From: DASQEH01 sp035633755
GTDB taxonomy: Bacteria; Actinomycetota; Actinomycetes; Propionibacteriales; Nocardioidaceae
Reading direction: 5' to 3'
DNA: 64,000 nt
NCBI GenBank assembly: GCA_035633755.1
Contig: DASQEH010000054.1
Location: 1 to 64,000, forward strand
The notes below the pieces were generated by a model. The model saw only the letters and a list, made by a program, of their open reading frames with translations, was not told where the DNA came from and searched no databases. The position numbers and the translations under genes are program-made. Shown here piece by piece: positions 8,406-17,164 of this stretch (position 1 is its first letter; every line of letters starts with the position of its first letter).

Positions 8406-9059
8406 ATGAGGGCGCTGTATCGGCGCGTCGGGGCGGAGGCGTTGTTGGTGGAGGTCGCTGACACCGCGACCGCGCAAGCGACGTACCGGGTGGTTCGGCG
8501 CCTGGTCGCCGATGCGGCGGTCACCATCGATCCGCCGCGCGACCTGGTCCCGGCGGCACGAACGGTGCTGCTCGACGGCGTCGACATCGATGGCTGGCGC
8601 AAGGTCCTGGACGCTCACGCGGGAGCCATCGAGGCAGAGCGGGCCAGCTCGTCGCCGAGCACCGGGCGAGACGTGATCCTTCCCATCCGGTATGACGGTG
8701 GGGATCTGCCGTTCGTCGCGTCGACCTGGGGATGCACCCCCGACGACGTCGTCCGTCTGCATGCCGGCGCTCGATACCGTGTCGCCTTCTGCGGCTTCGC
8801 GCCTGGCTTCGCCTACTGCACCAGCGACCTCGACGTCCCGCCGACGCCCAGACGCACGGAACCGCGTACCAGCGTCCCAGCCGGCTCGGTGGCTCTCGCG
8901 GGAGAGTACTGCGGCATCTATCCCCGAGCGATGCCCGGAGGGTGGCAGATCGTGGGTACCACGCCCGTGGCGATGTTCGACGTCACGCAGGCGCAGCCCG
9001 CCTTGCTCCAGCCAGGGGACCGGGTCCGGTTCGACCCGATCGGGCACCGGATTCCATGA
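8406..9059 (+). CDS. pxpB: 5-oxoprolinase subunit B (allophanate hydrolase subunit 1 family)
   Basis: 217 aa from the ATG at 8406, 7 bases after the pxpA stop. An in-frame ATG at 8382 would overlap pxpA and lacks a ribosome site, while GAGGAGG at 8384-8390 is rather far (15 bases) from 8406, so the start is moderately certain. The conserved family core is present: FCGFAPGFAY, then PRRTEPRTSVPAGSVALAGEYCGIYP and GGWQIVGTTP. The KipI-like subunit works as a complex with PxpC and PxpA in oxoproline cleavage. It lies inside the pxpABC operon. Confidence 0.9.
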   Translation: MRALYRRVGAEALLVEVADTATAQATYRVVRRLVADAAVTIDPPRDLVPAARTVLLDGVDIDGWRKVLDAHAGAIEAERASSSPSTGRDVILPIRYDGGDLPFVASTWGCTPDDVVRLHAGARYRVAFCGFAPGFAYCTSDLDVPPTPRRTEPRTSVPAGSVALAGEYCGIYPRAMPGGWQIVGTTPVAMFDVTQAQPALLQPGDRVRFDPIGHRIP

Positions 9060-9134
9060 GATCGGGTGACTGGAGCCCATGACAACGGTGACGGCAAGGC
9101 ATGGGTTCGGGTGAGCGAGTCACAGGAGACGGCG

Positions 9135-10043
9135 ATGACGGCTGCCCAAGGGCTGAGGGTGGTGCAGGCGCCGCCCCAGCTGCTGGTCCAGGATCTCGGC
9201 CGGTACGGCTGGGCGCACCTCGGAGTGCCGCCGTCGGGCGCTCTCGACCCGGCCTCGCTGGCTCTGGCGAACCGCCTCGTCGGCAACCCGGAGGGTGCAG
9301 CGGGCCTGGAGATCCTGCGCGGCGGCTGCGTCTTCGCCGCTCAGGGTTCTGTGCGCATCGCCCTCACCGGCGCTCAGCTGCCGGTGCGGGTCGACGGTCG
9401 ACCACGCGCCTGGGGAGCCGCGATCTCGGTCGGGGCCGGTCAGCGCATCGAGATCGGGGTCGCGTCGGCTGGGCTGCGAGCGTGGGTGGCGGTTGCCGGC
9501 GGAATCGAGGCGCCAGTCGTGCTGGGGAGCCGGTCGACCGACACGCTGACAGGACTGGGCCCTCCTGCCGTCCGGGCCGGCGATCTGCTTGCCTGCGCCG
9601 GCTCCCCACCACCACCGGGCGACGGCGACGCGACTCCGCCACGGCAAGCGACGGGTCCGGTCGTGGTACGCGTCCGGATGGGACCCCGCGCCGACGAGAT
9701 CACGCCCGATGCCCTGCGCCGGTTCCTGGCTGAGGAGTTCGTCGCCACCGAGAGCTCGAACCGGGTCGGCGTCCGGTTGCGGGGTGCGAGCGGGGGGCTG
9801 GAACGGCGGAGCACCGACGAGCTCGCCAGCGAAGGGATCGTCACCGGCGCTGTCCAGGTGCCTTCGGGCGGGGAGCCGCTGATCTTCCTTGCCGACCACC
9901 CCGTCACCGGGGGATACCCCGTCATCGCGGTCGTCGATCGTGGCGACCTCAGCCGGTGCGCTCAGCTCCGGCCGGGCGATCACGTGCGGTTCACTGAGAC
10001 ACGTGGTCAGGTCCCCACTCCGCCGGCCGCGCCGGCACCGTGA
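9135..10043 (+). CDS. pxpC: 5-oxoprolinase subunit C (allophanate hydrolase subunit 2 / biotin-dependent carboxyltransferase-like)
   Basis: 302 aa from ATG 9135, chosen for the GGAG at 9125-9128 at ideal spacing; the frame is open to 9066 but unsupported. Family landmarks are VVQAPPQLLVQDLGRYGWAHLGVP near the N-terminus, the SGALDPASLALANRLVGN block, and the C-terminal HPVTGGYPVIAVVDRGDL with GDHVRF. No biotin carrier domain is fused, as expected for the KipA/PxpC group. Its last 53 bases overlap the 3' end of dinB on the other strand, so transcription through either gene makes antisense RNA to the other. Confidence 0.91.
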   Translation: MTAAQGLRVVQAPPQLLVQDLGRYGWAHLGVPPSGALDPASLALANRLVGNPEGAAGLEILRGGCVFAAQGSVRIALTGAQLPVRVDGRPRAWGAAISVGAGQRIEIGVASAGLRAWVAVAGGIEAPVVLGSRSTDTLTGLGPPAVRAGDLLACAGSPPPPGDGDATPPRQATGPVVVRVRMGPRADEITPDALRRFLAEEFVATESSNRVGVRLRGASGGLERRSTDELASEGIVTGAVQVPSGGEPLIFLADHPVTGGYPVIAVVDRGDLSRCAQLRPGDHVRFTETRGQVPTPPAAPAP

Positions 10044-11376
10044 CCAGTGACGGGTCGTCAGCGGCGAATGTCCGGACCGGTCCCGGTCCCGTTGCGGCGG
10101 TCTCGAAGCGCACCGTCACCCGTCCCAGGCCCGAGCCCCATACCCATCCGGGACCATGGTCGACATGGTCCACATCCATCCCGGGACGCCAGATCGGCGT
10201 CCCGGGCCGTGGCGGGGACGAGGTGAGGGGGTCCCCGGAGGAGGCCGTGAGGTTGTCGTCCGCCATCGGCTCGACCGCTGCGTTGAGGGCCGCGTCCTCC
10301 TCGGCCGCGAAGAGGTCGTCCTGGATCCAGTCGCTGAGCCCGGACACGCCTACACCGAGGAGCCGGACACCGGACGACGTGTCCACCTCGGCCAGCAAGG
10401 CCCTCGCCATCCGGCTGACCGACGTCGCGCGATCGGTCGGTCCCGGCAAGGTCGCCGACCGGGTATGCGTGGAGAAGTCATGCATCCGCACCTTCAGCGT
10501 GACCGTGCGCCCCGAGAGCTTTGCATCGTGGAGACGGGTGCAGACCGAGGAAGCGTGTCGGTCCACCACCGCCGCGAGCATGGCCGGATCGACGAGGTCG
10601 TGCTCGAACGTGTCCTCCACCGACACCGACTTCGTCTCCCGCTCGGACACGACAGGGCGATCGTCGCGGGCCCGAGCCAGGGCGAACAGGCTCGCGCCCT
10701 GGGAGTGGCCCAAGATCCTCTCCAGCTCGTCGGTCGAGACGGTCTCGAGCTCCGCCACGGTGTGCACGCCGATCCGGCGCAGCCGCTCGGCCGTCGCCGG
10801 ACCCACACCCGGGATGACAGTCACCTGCATCGGGCGCAGCAGGTCCCGCTCAGTCCCTGGCGGTATGACGACGGTCCCGTCGGGCTTGTCGAGCTCACTG
10901 GCGATCTTGGCGACCAGCTTGGAGGAGGCGATGCCCACGGATGCGGTCAACCCACCCGTGGCGTCGGTCAGGGCCTCCTTGAGCCGCTTGGCGATGCTCG
11001 CCAGGCCCCCCGGGGTCAGGTCCAGCGGGGTCGAGCTGGCCGCAAGGTCGACGAAGGCCTCATCCAGTGACAACGGCTCGACGAGCGTCGAAAGCGTGCG
11101 CAGCTCGGCCATGACAGCATCACTCGTCGTGCGATAGGCCTGGAAGCGGCCGGACAGGAACGCCGCCTGCGGGCACCGTGCCCGGGCCTCCGCTGTGGAC
11201 ATGGCTGACCGGACGCCGAAGCGCCGCGCCTCGTACGAGGCCGTCGCGACGACTCCCCGCTGCCCGATCCCGCCGACCACCACCGGCTTGCCCCGCAGGG
11301 AAGGCTTGTCGCGTTGCTCGACGGCGGCGAAGAAAGCGTCCAGGTCCACGTGCAGGATCGACGCCTCACTTCTCAC
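9991..11376 (-). CDS. dinB: DNA polymerase IV (Y family) with actinobacterial C-terminal extension
   Basis: 461 aa from GTG 11376, preceded by GAGGA; the frame is open to 11406. The Y-family palm has HVDLDAFFAAVE (catalytic Asp11) and SLDEAFVD (Asp105, Glu106). A helix-hairpin-helix follows in the region reading TVIPGVGPATAERLRRIG, then the little-finger domain. After it comes an extra 80-residue tail (GWVWGSGLGRVTVRFET and onward) that E. coli DinB lacks but many actinobacterial paralogues carry. There is no LexA box upstream. It performs error-prone translesion synthesis. The 3' end overlaps pxpC convergently by 53 bases. Confidence 0.92.
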   Translation of the reverse strand: MRSEASILHVDLDAFFAAVEQRDKPSLRGKPVVVGGIGQRGVVATASYEARRFGVRSAMSTAEARARCPQAAFLSGRFQAYRTTSDAVMAELRTLSTLVEPLSLDEAFVDLAASSTPLDLTPGGLASIAKRLKEALTDATGGLTASVGIASSKLVAKIASELDKPDGTVVIPPGTERDLLRPMQVTVIPGVGPATAERLRRIGVHTVAELETVSTDELERILGHSQGASLFALARARDDRPVVSERETKSVSVEDTFEHDLVDPAMLAAVVDRHASSVCTRLHDAKLSGRTVTLKVRMHDFSTHTRSATLPGPTDRATSVSRMARALLAEVDTSSGVRLLGVGVSGLSDWIQDDLFAAEEDAALNAAVEPMADDNLTASSGDPLTSSPPRPGTPIWRPGMDVDHVDHGPGWVWGSGLGRVTVRFETAATGPGPVRTFAADDPSLVTVPARPAEWGPDHVSQ

Positions 11377-11459
11377 AGCGCCATCCTCGCCGATGCCGCC
11401 GTCCACAGACCCCTCCCGCGGGATGTCGCGCGGCGGTCGGTGGCAGCCAGGCTGCCTGC

Positions 11460-12491
11460 ATGTCGGACATCATGCGCCCCAACGGCGCCAGCTCGAGCTC
11501 GCCTGCACACCCGAGGACGGCCGTGACAACCGTACGCAACCCCGGCGAGCTGCTCGCCATGATCCCCTACGTCTTGGGCTTCACCCCTGATGACAGCTTC
11601 GTCGTCGTTGCCTTGGTAGGTCCTCGCAAGCGGTTCGGCCCGTGCCTGCGAGCCGACCTCCCCACGACGGCGGACGAGGCGGTGGCGCAGGCCCGTTATC
11701 TGGTCGGCGTCATCGGGTCCCACGGTTTCGACCCGGTGATCCTGGTCGCCTTCACGGGCGACGCACGGGCAGCGGACGCCGTGATGCTTCCGTTGCGCAG
11801 GGGACTGGCCCGCAGGCATGTGACCGTGACCGAGGCGCTGCGAGCCGACGGAGCCCACTGGTGGTCGTACACCTGCCAGGACCCTGCCTGCTGTGGCAGC
11901 GAGGGCGTGTCATACGACCCGGACTCGTCGCGCGTTGCTGCCGAGGCGGTGCTGGCGGGCCTGCAGCGGGCACCGAACCGGGAGTCCCTGCGTGCCCAGT
12001 TCGATCCGGTCGGGGTGGGCGCCCTGCACGACGTCGCAGCCGAGTGCTCGAAGCTACGTCGACGTCTGTCCGCGGGGGTGCGTTCGCCGCTCGTCGTCGC
12101 TGACGTCGACCGGCTCGTGGTCCAGCACCTGCCGGCGCCTGACGCCATGTCGGCTCTCGACACCGCGGTTCTGCTGCTCGCCGTGCAGGAGGTGCCGCTG
12201 CGTGATGCTGCCTGGGCGCTCATGAGCCGCAGGAACGCCTCAGAGCACTTCGCGCTGTGGCGCCGGATCATGCAGACCGCACCGGACCATCTGATGGCGC
12301 CGGCGGGCGCCTTGACGGGCTTCGCGGCCTGGCTCGACGGGCACGGCGTCCTCGCCTGGCACGCTCTGGACAGGCTGCAGGTGATCGCTCCTGACTACTC
12401 CATGGGGCTGCTCCTCAAGCAGATCCTGGAGGAGACAGTGAACCCAGAGGTCTGGAGTCGCTTCCCCCTGCGGCGGGACCCCCTCATCTGA
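11460..12491 (+). CDS. DUF4192 domain-containing protein
   Basis: 343 aa from ATG 11460 (ATG 11472 also possible; the longer frame to 11178 runs antisense into dinB and is not credible). The N-terminal half carries the DUF4192 hallmark: VRNPGELLAMIPYVLGFTPDDSFVVVAL, followed by a helical region and HWWSYTCQDPACCGSEGVSYDP, where clustered cysteines are conserved. The family is widespread in actinobacteria and has no established function. No signal peptide is seen. It is divergent from dinB (start codons 83 bases apart) and upstream of the GCS2 ligase, in the same direction but with a separate ribosome site. Confidence 0.85.
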   Translation: MSDIMRPNGASSSSPAHPRTAVTTVRNPGELLAMIPYVLGFTPDDSFVVVALVGPRKRFGPCLRADLPTTADEAVAQARYLVGVIGSHGFDPVILVAFTGDARAADAVMLPLRRGLARRHVTVTEALRADGAHWWSYTCQDPACCGSEGVSYDPDSSRVAAEAVLAGLQRAPNRESLRAQFDPVGVGALHDVAAECSKLRRRLSAGVRSPLVVADVDRLVVQHLPAPDAMSALDTAVLLLAVQEVPLRDAAWALMSRRNASEHFALWRRIMQTAPDHLMAPAGALTGFAAWLDGHGVLAWHALDRLQVIAPDYSMGLLLKQILEETVNPEVWSRFPLRRDPLI

Positions 12492-12595
12492 GTGCACGCG
12501 AGTTGGCGTCGATAGCCGTTCCAGGGCACTCTTGTCTCGGTCGGCCGCATCCACACTGGTCGGCGCACGGCCATGACGCCAGGAGGCACGCAGGC

Positions 12596-14074
12596 ATGGG
12601 GCAAGAAGTCGACCGTCGCGAGTTCACCCGCGAGGACCGCACCCGGTACCGCGAGAAGGTACGCCAATGCCTCGACGTGTTCGCTCGGATGCTCCGCGAG
12701 TCACGGTTCGACGACGCCCGGCCCATGACCGGACTCGAGGTCGAGCTGAACCTGGTGGACGGCAATTGCGACCCGGCCATGAAGAATGCTGAGGTCCTTA
12801 CGGCCATCTGTGACCCGGATTTCGTCACCGAGCTCGGCCAGTTCAACATCGAGATCAACGTGCCGCCTCGGCGACTGGCCGGTGGTGGGATGACCGCGTT
12901 CGAGAACGACGTGCGCGGCAGTCTCAACGCGGCCGAAGAGAAGGCGCGCGAGCTTGACGCCCATATGGTGACGGTCGGCATCCTGCCCACCCTGCGTATC
13001 GAACACATGAATCCGGAGACGTTGTCCGCCAACCCCCGCTACCGGCTGCTGAACGACCAGATCTTCGCCGCCCGCGGTGAGGATCTGGACATCTCGATCC
13101 GAGGAGCCGAGCGGCTCAAGGTCACCACTGACAGCATCATTCCCGAAGCTGCCTGCACGTCGATGCAGCTGCACCTCCAAGTCAGCCCCGAGGACTTCCC
13201 GTCGTACTGGAACGCGTCACAGGCCATCGCCGGCATACAGCTCGCGGTCGGTGCCAACTCGCCGTTCCTCCTGGGCAAGGAGCTGTGGGCCGAGACGAGG
13301 ATCGCGCTGTTCCAGCAGGCGACCGACACCCGCAGCGAGGAGCTCAAGGCTCAGGGTGTGCGGCCTCGCGTGTGGTTCGGTGAGCGGTGGATAACCTCGA
13401 TCTTCGACCTGTTCGAGGAGAACGTGCGGTACTTCCCCGCGCTGCTTCCCATCACGGAGGACGAGGACCCGGTCGCGGTCCTCGACGGCGGAGACACGCC
13501 TGAGCTGGCCGAGCTGAGGCTGCACAACGGGACGATCTACCGCTGGAACCGCCCCGTCTACGACGTCGTCAGAGGTGTGCCCCACCTGCGGGTCGAGAAC
13601 CGGGTGCTGCCGGCCGGACCGACCGTCGTCGACATGATGGCGAACGCCGCGTTCTATTTCGGCCTGACCAAGGCGCTGGCCGAAGACGACCGACCGCTGT
13701 GGTCGCAGATGTCGTTCAGCGCTGCGGAAGAGAACTTCCACTCGGGGGCCAGGGACGGCATCTCGGCTCAGGTGTACTGGCCCGGCATCGGGACGGTGTC
13801 GGCGTCCGAGCTGGTGCTGCGCCGGCTGCTGCCGCGGGCCTACGAGGGTCTCGACGCCTCCGGGATGGAGCCCGCCGAAAGGGACCGGCTGCTGAAGATC
13901 ATCGAGCAGCGCTGCCTCACGGGTCGCAACGGCGCAACGTGGCAGACGGAGATGTTCCATCGCCTGTTCGACTCCGGGGCGATGGACCGCTTCGACGCGC
14001 TCCGTGAGGTAGTCCGCCTGTACTCCTCGCACATGCACGACAACGTTCCCGTGCACGAGTGGCCTCGCGAGTAG
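12596..14074 (+). CDS. Glutamate-cysteine ligase family protein (GCS2)
   Basis: 492 aa from ATG 12596, set by AGGAGG at 12581-12586. It belongs to the GCS2 (PF04107) fold of ATP-dependent carboxylate-amine ligases: MTGLEVELNLVD near residue 42, LGQFNIEINVPP near 82, ANSPFLLGKELWAETRIALFQQ in the middle and LRLHNGTIYRWNRPVYD further on. Actinobacteria use mycothiol rather than glutathione, so gamma-glutamylcysteine as the real product is doubtful. The database name is usually 'glutamate-cysteine ligase', but the physiological amine is unknown. It is distinct from the ergothioneine enzyme EgtA and from MshC. It precedes a Usp gene in the same direction by 51 bases. Confidence 0.85.
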   Translation: MGQEVDRREFTREDRTRYREKVRQCLDVFARMLRESRFDDARPMTGLEVELNLVDGNCDPAMKNAEVLTAICDPDFVTELGQFNIEINVPPRRLAGGGMTAFENDVRGSLNAAEEKARELDAHMVTVGILPTLRIEHMNPETLSANPRYRLLNDQIFAARGEDLDISIRGAERLKVTTDSIIPEAACTSMQLHLQVSPEDFPSYWNASQAIAGIQLAVGANSPFLLGKELWAETRIALFQQATDTRSEELKAQGVRPRVWFGERWITSIFDLFEENVRYFPALLPITEDEDPVAVLDGGDTPELAELRLHNGTIYRWNRPVYDVVRGVPHLRVENRVLPAGPTVVDMMANAAFYFGLTKALAEDDRPLWSQMSFSAAEENFHSGARDGISAQVYWPGIGTVSASELVLRRLLPRAYEGLDASGMEPAERDRLLKIIEQRCLTGRNGATWQTEMFHRLFDSGAMDRFDALREVVRLYSSHMHDNVPVHEWPRE

Positions 14075-14125
14075 GTCCTCCGGTAGCGTTCCACGTCTCC
14101 ACACACGTCGAGGAGGGAGCTCAGC

Positions 14126-14527
14126 ATGGGTGTCATCGTTGTCGGGTACATCCCCAAGCCCGAAGGACATGCGGCCCTCACGCTCAGCATCCCCGAGGCA
14201 CAGTTGCGTGGCAGCAGTCTGCTCGTAGTCCACTCCCAACGCGGTGGCCGCGAGTTCACCGGGGCCGTCATGGATGACGAGGGACATCTCAACTCGGTGC
14301 GGGCCCAGCTCGACGAAGCCGGGGTCACGTACGAGATCCGCCAGCTCGTGCGCGGGTTCGACCCTGCCGAGGACATGATCAAGGTGGCGGAGGAGGTCTC
14401 GGCCGAGCTCATCATCATCGGGCTGCGCCGCCGCTCTCCGGTGGGCAAGCTGATTCTGGGCAGCAATGCCCAACGCATCTTGCTCGACGCGCCCTGTCCG
14501 GTTCTGGCGGTCAAGGCGAGCGAGTGA
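14126..14527 (+). CDS. Universal stress protein (UspA family)
   Basis: 133 aa single Usp domain. The ATP-binding signature G-2X-G-9X-G-S/T is partly visible in GLRRRSPVGKLILGSNAQRIL near the C-terminus, followed by PCPVLAVKA, the usual last strand. The Shine-Dalgarno GGAGG precedes ATG 14126. It probably acts as a nucleotide-binding stress adaptor in the cytoplasm. It is translationally coupled to the downstream repair gene: the GTG of the next gene overlaps this stop codon by 4 bases. Confidence 0.9.
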   Translation: MGVIVVGYIPKPEGHAALTLSIPEAQLRGSSLLVVHSQRGGREFTGAVMDDEGHLNSVRAQLDEAGVTYEIRQLVRGFDPAEDMIKVAEEVSAELIIIGLRRRSPVGKLILGSNAQRILLDAPCPVLAVKASE

Positions 14528-15102
14528 GCCTGCAGATCGCCCAGGAGGACAGCGCCGACATGGTGTTGTCCACCAACGCCTTCGCGTTGCTGGCTGGCAT
14601 GCTGCTCGACCAGCAGTTCCCCATGGAGCGTGCCTTCGCGGGCCCGGCAACGATCTTGGACCGGTTCGGGACCCTTGACCCGGCAGTCATCGCGGGCGCG
14701 CCAGCAGAGGAGTTCGCGGAGGTCTGCGCGCGCCGCCCAGCCGTCCACCGGTTCCCCGGTGCGATGGCAGGAAGGCTGCAGGCGCTGGCTCGCCATGTCA
14801 GCGACGAGTACGGCGGGGACACGGCTGCCCTGTGGCGAACGGCGGCCAGCGGCCAGGAGCTGCTGGGACGGCTGCTGGCGCTACCCGGCTTCGGGCAGCA
14901 GAAGGCCAAGATCTTCGTCGCGCTGTTGGGCAAGCAGCTCGGTGTACGGCCCGAAGGCTGGGAGTCTGTCGCGGGGGCCTATGCCGAGGAGGGTGCGTTC
15001 CGCTCGGTGGCCGACGTTCGCGACCGTGCCTCGCTAGAGAAAGTCCGGGCGTTCAAGCAGGCTCAGAAGGCAGAGGCGAAGGCTGCTCAGGGCAGTGCCT
15101 AG
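14524..15102 (+). CDS. HhH-GPD family base-excision DNA repair protein
   Basis: 192 aa, GTG start overlapping the Usp stop codon (GTGA). The region NAFALLAGMLLDQQFPMERAFAGP matches the N-terminal helices of HhH-GPD glycosylases, and LPGFGQQKAKIFVALLGKQLGV is a hairpin-helix-hairpin with the GFG turn, so it should bind DNA non-specifically. The catalytic Asp position typical of the superfamily is not obvious, and no iron-sulfur cysteines are present. This short actinobacterial subfamily is uncharacterised to my knowledge. A Lys/Ala-rich tail ends the protein. Coupling to a stress protein fits a damage-response role, which is inference. Confidence 0.82.
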   Translation: MSLQIAQEDSADMVLSTNAFALLAGMLLDQQFPMERAFAGPATILDRFGTLDPAVIAGAPAEEFAEVCARRPAVHRFPGAMAGRLQALARHVSDEYGGDTAALWRTAASGQELLGRLLALPGFGQQKAKIFVALLGKQLGVRPEGWESVAGAYAEEGAFRSVADVRDRASLEKVRAFKQAQKAEAKAAQGSA

Positions 15103-15144
15103 GGCGTGGCGTCATTGGTTGTCTCAACATCGCCGGTGCGTGCG

Positions 15145-15172
15145 TTGAGTGCGGACGAGAACGTGTCACAAT
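15145..15172 (+). promoter_or_regulatory. Candidate promoter of sigA
   Basis: TTGAGT (15145-15150), a 16-base spacer and CACAAT (15167-15172). The same CACAAT hexamer appears just before three other genes in this window. Transcription would begin near 15179, giving a leader of about 60 bases before GTG 15240. Confidence 0.4.
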
Positions 15173-15239
15173 GGGGCTGCGGCTAACTTGACGTGATCGG
15201 GCCTTGCCGCGCCCGTGGTCCACTGACGAGAGGTTGTTT

Positions 15240-16649
15240 GTGTCCTCGAGCACGTCCCCCCGAGACTCAGAGTCCTCGAAGTCCTCGCACCCGACAACAT
15301 CTGCCAGGGTGCACGCCGCCACCTCCGCTCCTAAGCGGACGAATGTCTCGGCGGCCGCAACCCCACCGCCAGCCCGGACGGCGAAGAAGGCCCCCACCAG
15401 CGGCAAGGAGAAGACTCCGACGAAGGCAGCAGCCAAGCAGGTCTCGGTTCTCCCCGTGCCCGTGGCCACCGCGACAGCGCCGGCTAAGAAGGCCACCGGT
15501 CGGTCGGCAACAGCGAAGAAGGCCGACGCTGTGCCGTCCGACGTCCTCACCGCCGACGCGGCGCCGCCAGTCGAGCTGACAGCGGCCGAGAAGAAGCGGC
15601 TGCTCGATGACGTCGACGACACCGTCTTCGAGAAGGATCTCGCGACCGACCCGACGCTGAAAGAGGACGAGAAGGAGGGCTTCGTGCTCTCCGAGGCCGA
15701 CGAGGCAGACGAGCCGGAGCAGACGGTCACTGTCGCCGGCGCCACGGCGGACCCTGTCAAGGACTACCTCAAGCAGATCGGCAAGGTCCCGCTGCTCAAC
15801 GCGGAGCAGGAAGTCGACCTCGCCAAGCGCATCGAGGCCGGGCTGTTCTCGGAAGAGAAGGTCAATCGCGAGACCAAGGTGTCCACCAAGCTGGCCGACG
15901 AGCTCGCCTGGATCGTGGAGGACGGTCATCGGGCCAAGAACCATCTGCTCGAAGCCAACCTGCGCCTCGTGGTGTCGCTGGCGAAGCGCTACACCTGGCG
16001 CGGCATGTTGTTCCTCGATCTGATCCAGGAGGGAAACCTAGGACTGATCCGGGCGGTCGAGAAGTTCGACTACACCAAGGGCTACAAGTTCTCGACATAC
16101 GCGACGTGGTGGATCCGCCAGGCCATCACGCGCGCGATGGCCGACCAGGCCCGCACGATTCGCATTCCCGTGCACATGGTCGAAGTGATCAACAAGCTCG
16201 CTCGTGTCCAGCGCCAGATGCTGCAAGACCTCGGACGTGAGCCGACGCCCGAAGAGCTGGCCAAAGAGCTCGACATGACGCCTGAGAAGGTGGTCGAGGT
16301 CCAGAAGTACGGGCGTGAGCCCATCTCGCTGCATACGCCGCTGGGCGAAGATGGCGACTCGGAGTTCGGCGACCTCATCGAAGACTCCGAAGCGATCGTG
16401 CCTGCCGATGCCGTCTCTTTCACCTTGCTTCAGGAGCAGCTGCATGCAGTACTGGACACGTTGTCCGAGCGTGAAGCGGGCGTTGTCTCCATGCGTTTCG
16501 GCCTGACCGATGGTCAGCCCAAGACGCTGGATGAGATCGGCAAGGTGTACGGAGTGACACGGGAGCGTATCCGTCAGATCGAGTCCAAGACGATGTCCAA
16601 GCTCCGTCACCCGTCCCGGTCCCAGGTGCTGCGGGACTACCTGGACTGA
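15240..16649 (+). CDS. sigA: Principal RNA polymerase sigma factor SigA/HrdB
   Basis: 469 aa from GTG 15240, which GAGAGG precedes; the frame is open to 15204. Residues 1-about 160 are a low-complexity Ser/Ala/Lys/Pro region followed by an acidic stretch, replacing classical region 1.1. Region 1.2 starts at DPVKDYLKQIGKVPLLNAEQEVDLAKRIE, region 2 holds KGYKFSTYATWWIRQAITRAMADQARTIRIPVHM, region 3 follows, and region 4 ends in VTRERIRQIESKTMSKLRHPSRSQVLRDYLD, an almost invariant end of principal factors. It directs housekeeping transcription. In Streptomyces hrdB is likewise near parE. The alternative reading as a stress factor is excluded by the complete region 4 end and by the N-terminal extension. 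Confidence 0.95.
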   Translation: MSSSTSPRDSESSKSSHPTTSARVHAATSAPKRTNVSAAATPPPARTAKKAPTSGKEKTPTKAAAKQVSVLPVPVATATAPAKKATGRSATAKKADAVPSDVLTADAAPPVELTAAEKKRLLDDVDDTVFEKDLATDPTLKEDEKEGFVLSEADEADEPEQTVTVAGATADPVKDYLKQIGKVPLLNAEQEVDLAKRIEAGLFSEEKVNRETKVSTKLADELAWIVEDGHRAKNHLLEANLRLVVSLAKRYTWRGMLFLDLIQEGNLGLIRAVEKFDYTKGYKFSTYATWWIRQAITRAMADQARTIRIPVHMVEVINKLARVQRQMLQDLGREPTPEELAKELDMTPEKVVEVQKYGREPISLHTPLGEDGDSEFGDLIEDSEAIVPADAVSFTLLQEQLHAVLDTLSEREAGVVSMRFGLTDGQPKTLDEIGKVYGVTRERIRQIESKTMSKLRHPSRSQVLRDYLD

Positions 16650-16774
16650 GTGGCCCCAGCAGTCGCGGGACCGAAGACGCCCGCGCGCTGGCCGCAAGCC
16701 GGCACTTGTGTGGAACGGAAGGGCCTTCAGCGCTACTCATGCTTGCGGCGGTCACACGTCACTGTGGCGACCCG

Positions 16775-17164
16775 TCAGGTGGGTTTCTCATCGCTGGCGG
16801 GGTTGATATCCGCCGCGAGCGTCTTCCGGTCGTCCGCTGAAGCGGACCTGTCCAGTCTGGACGCGGTGCGGTCCTCTTTGGCCAACTCGCGGGCCTCGAA
16901 GGACGCCCCGTTGCTGTCGTCATCAACCAAGGCGTCAAGGTTGGCTTTCATGTCTCGCCTGTTGGCAGCGGAGTCGCGGGCATTCGCGACGAGGTCGCGA
17001 TGCTCGGCATCCTCGAGCAGTTCTGCCACTTGGCGTTCACGCTCAGACAGGGCGTCCTCGCGTGTCGCAACGCGGTACTCTCGTTGACTGATGATGCGGC
17101 CGCGTTCGGCGGCGGTGGAGTCCTGGTCCGTCCGCCCGCCCCGCTTGGAGTCGTGGTCAGTCAT
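16775..17164 (-). CDS. Highly charged, probably coiled-coil protein of unknown function
   Basis: 129 aa. I do not recognise a named domain. Nearly 45 percent of residues are Asp, Glu, Arg or Lys, with a repeated R/D-x-A pattern (for example RDSAANRRDMKANLDAL and RTASRLDRSASADDRKTLAAD) like the charged linkers found before GAF, ANTAR or GGDEF domains in actinobacteria. It lacks cysteine, tryptophan and any membrane segment, so a long helix or disordered protein is likely. A purine-rich GAGAGAGA precedes the ATG. It is convergent with sigA, 125 bases apart. A scaffold for the GAF-ANTAR regulator 2.5 kb away is conceivable but only speculative. Confidence 0.6.
   Translation of the reverse strand: MTDHDSKRGGRTDQDSTAAERGRIISQREYRVATREDALSERERQVAELLEDAEHRDLVANARDSAANRRDMKANLDALVDDDSNGASFEARELAKEDRTASRLDRSASADDRKTLAADINPASDEKPT

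Noticed and set aside
13217..14650. 477-codon open frame antisense to the GCS2 ligase and Usp genes
   Set aside because: Shadow of conserved sense genes; composition is atypical for protein.
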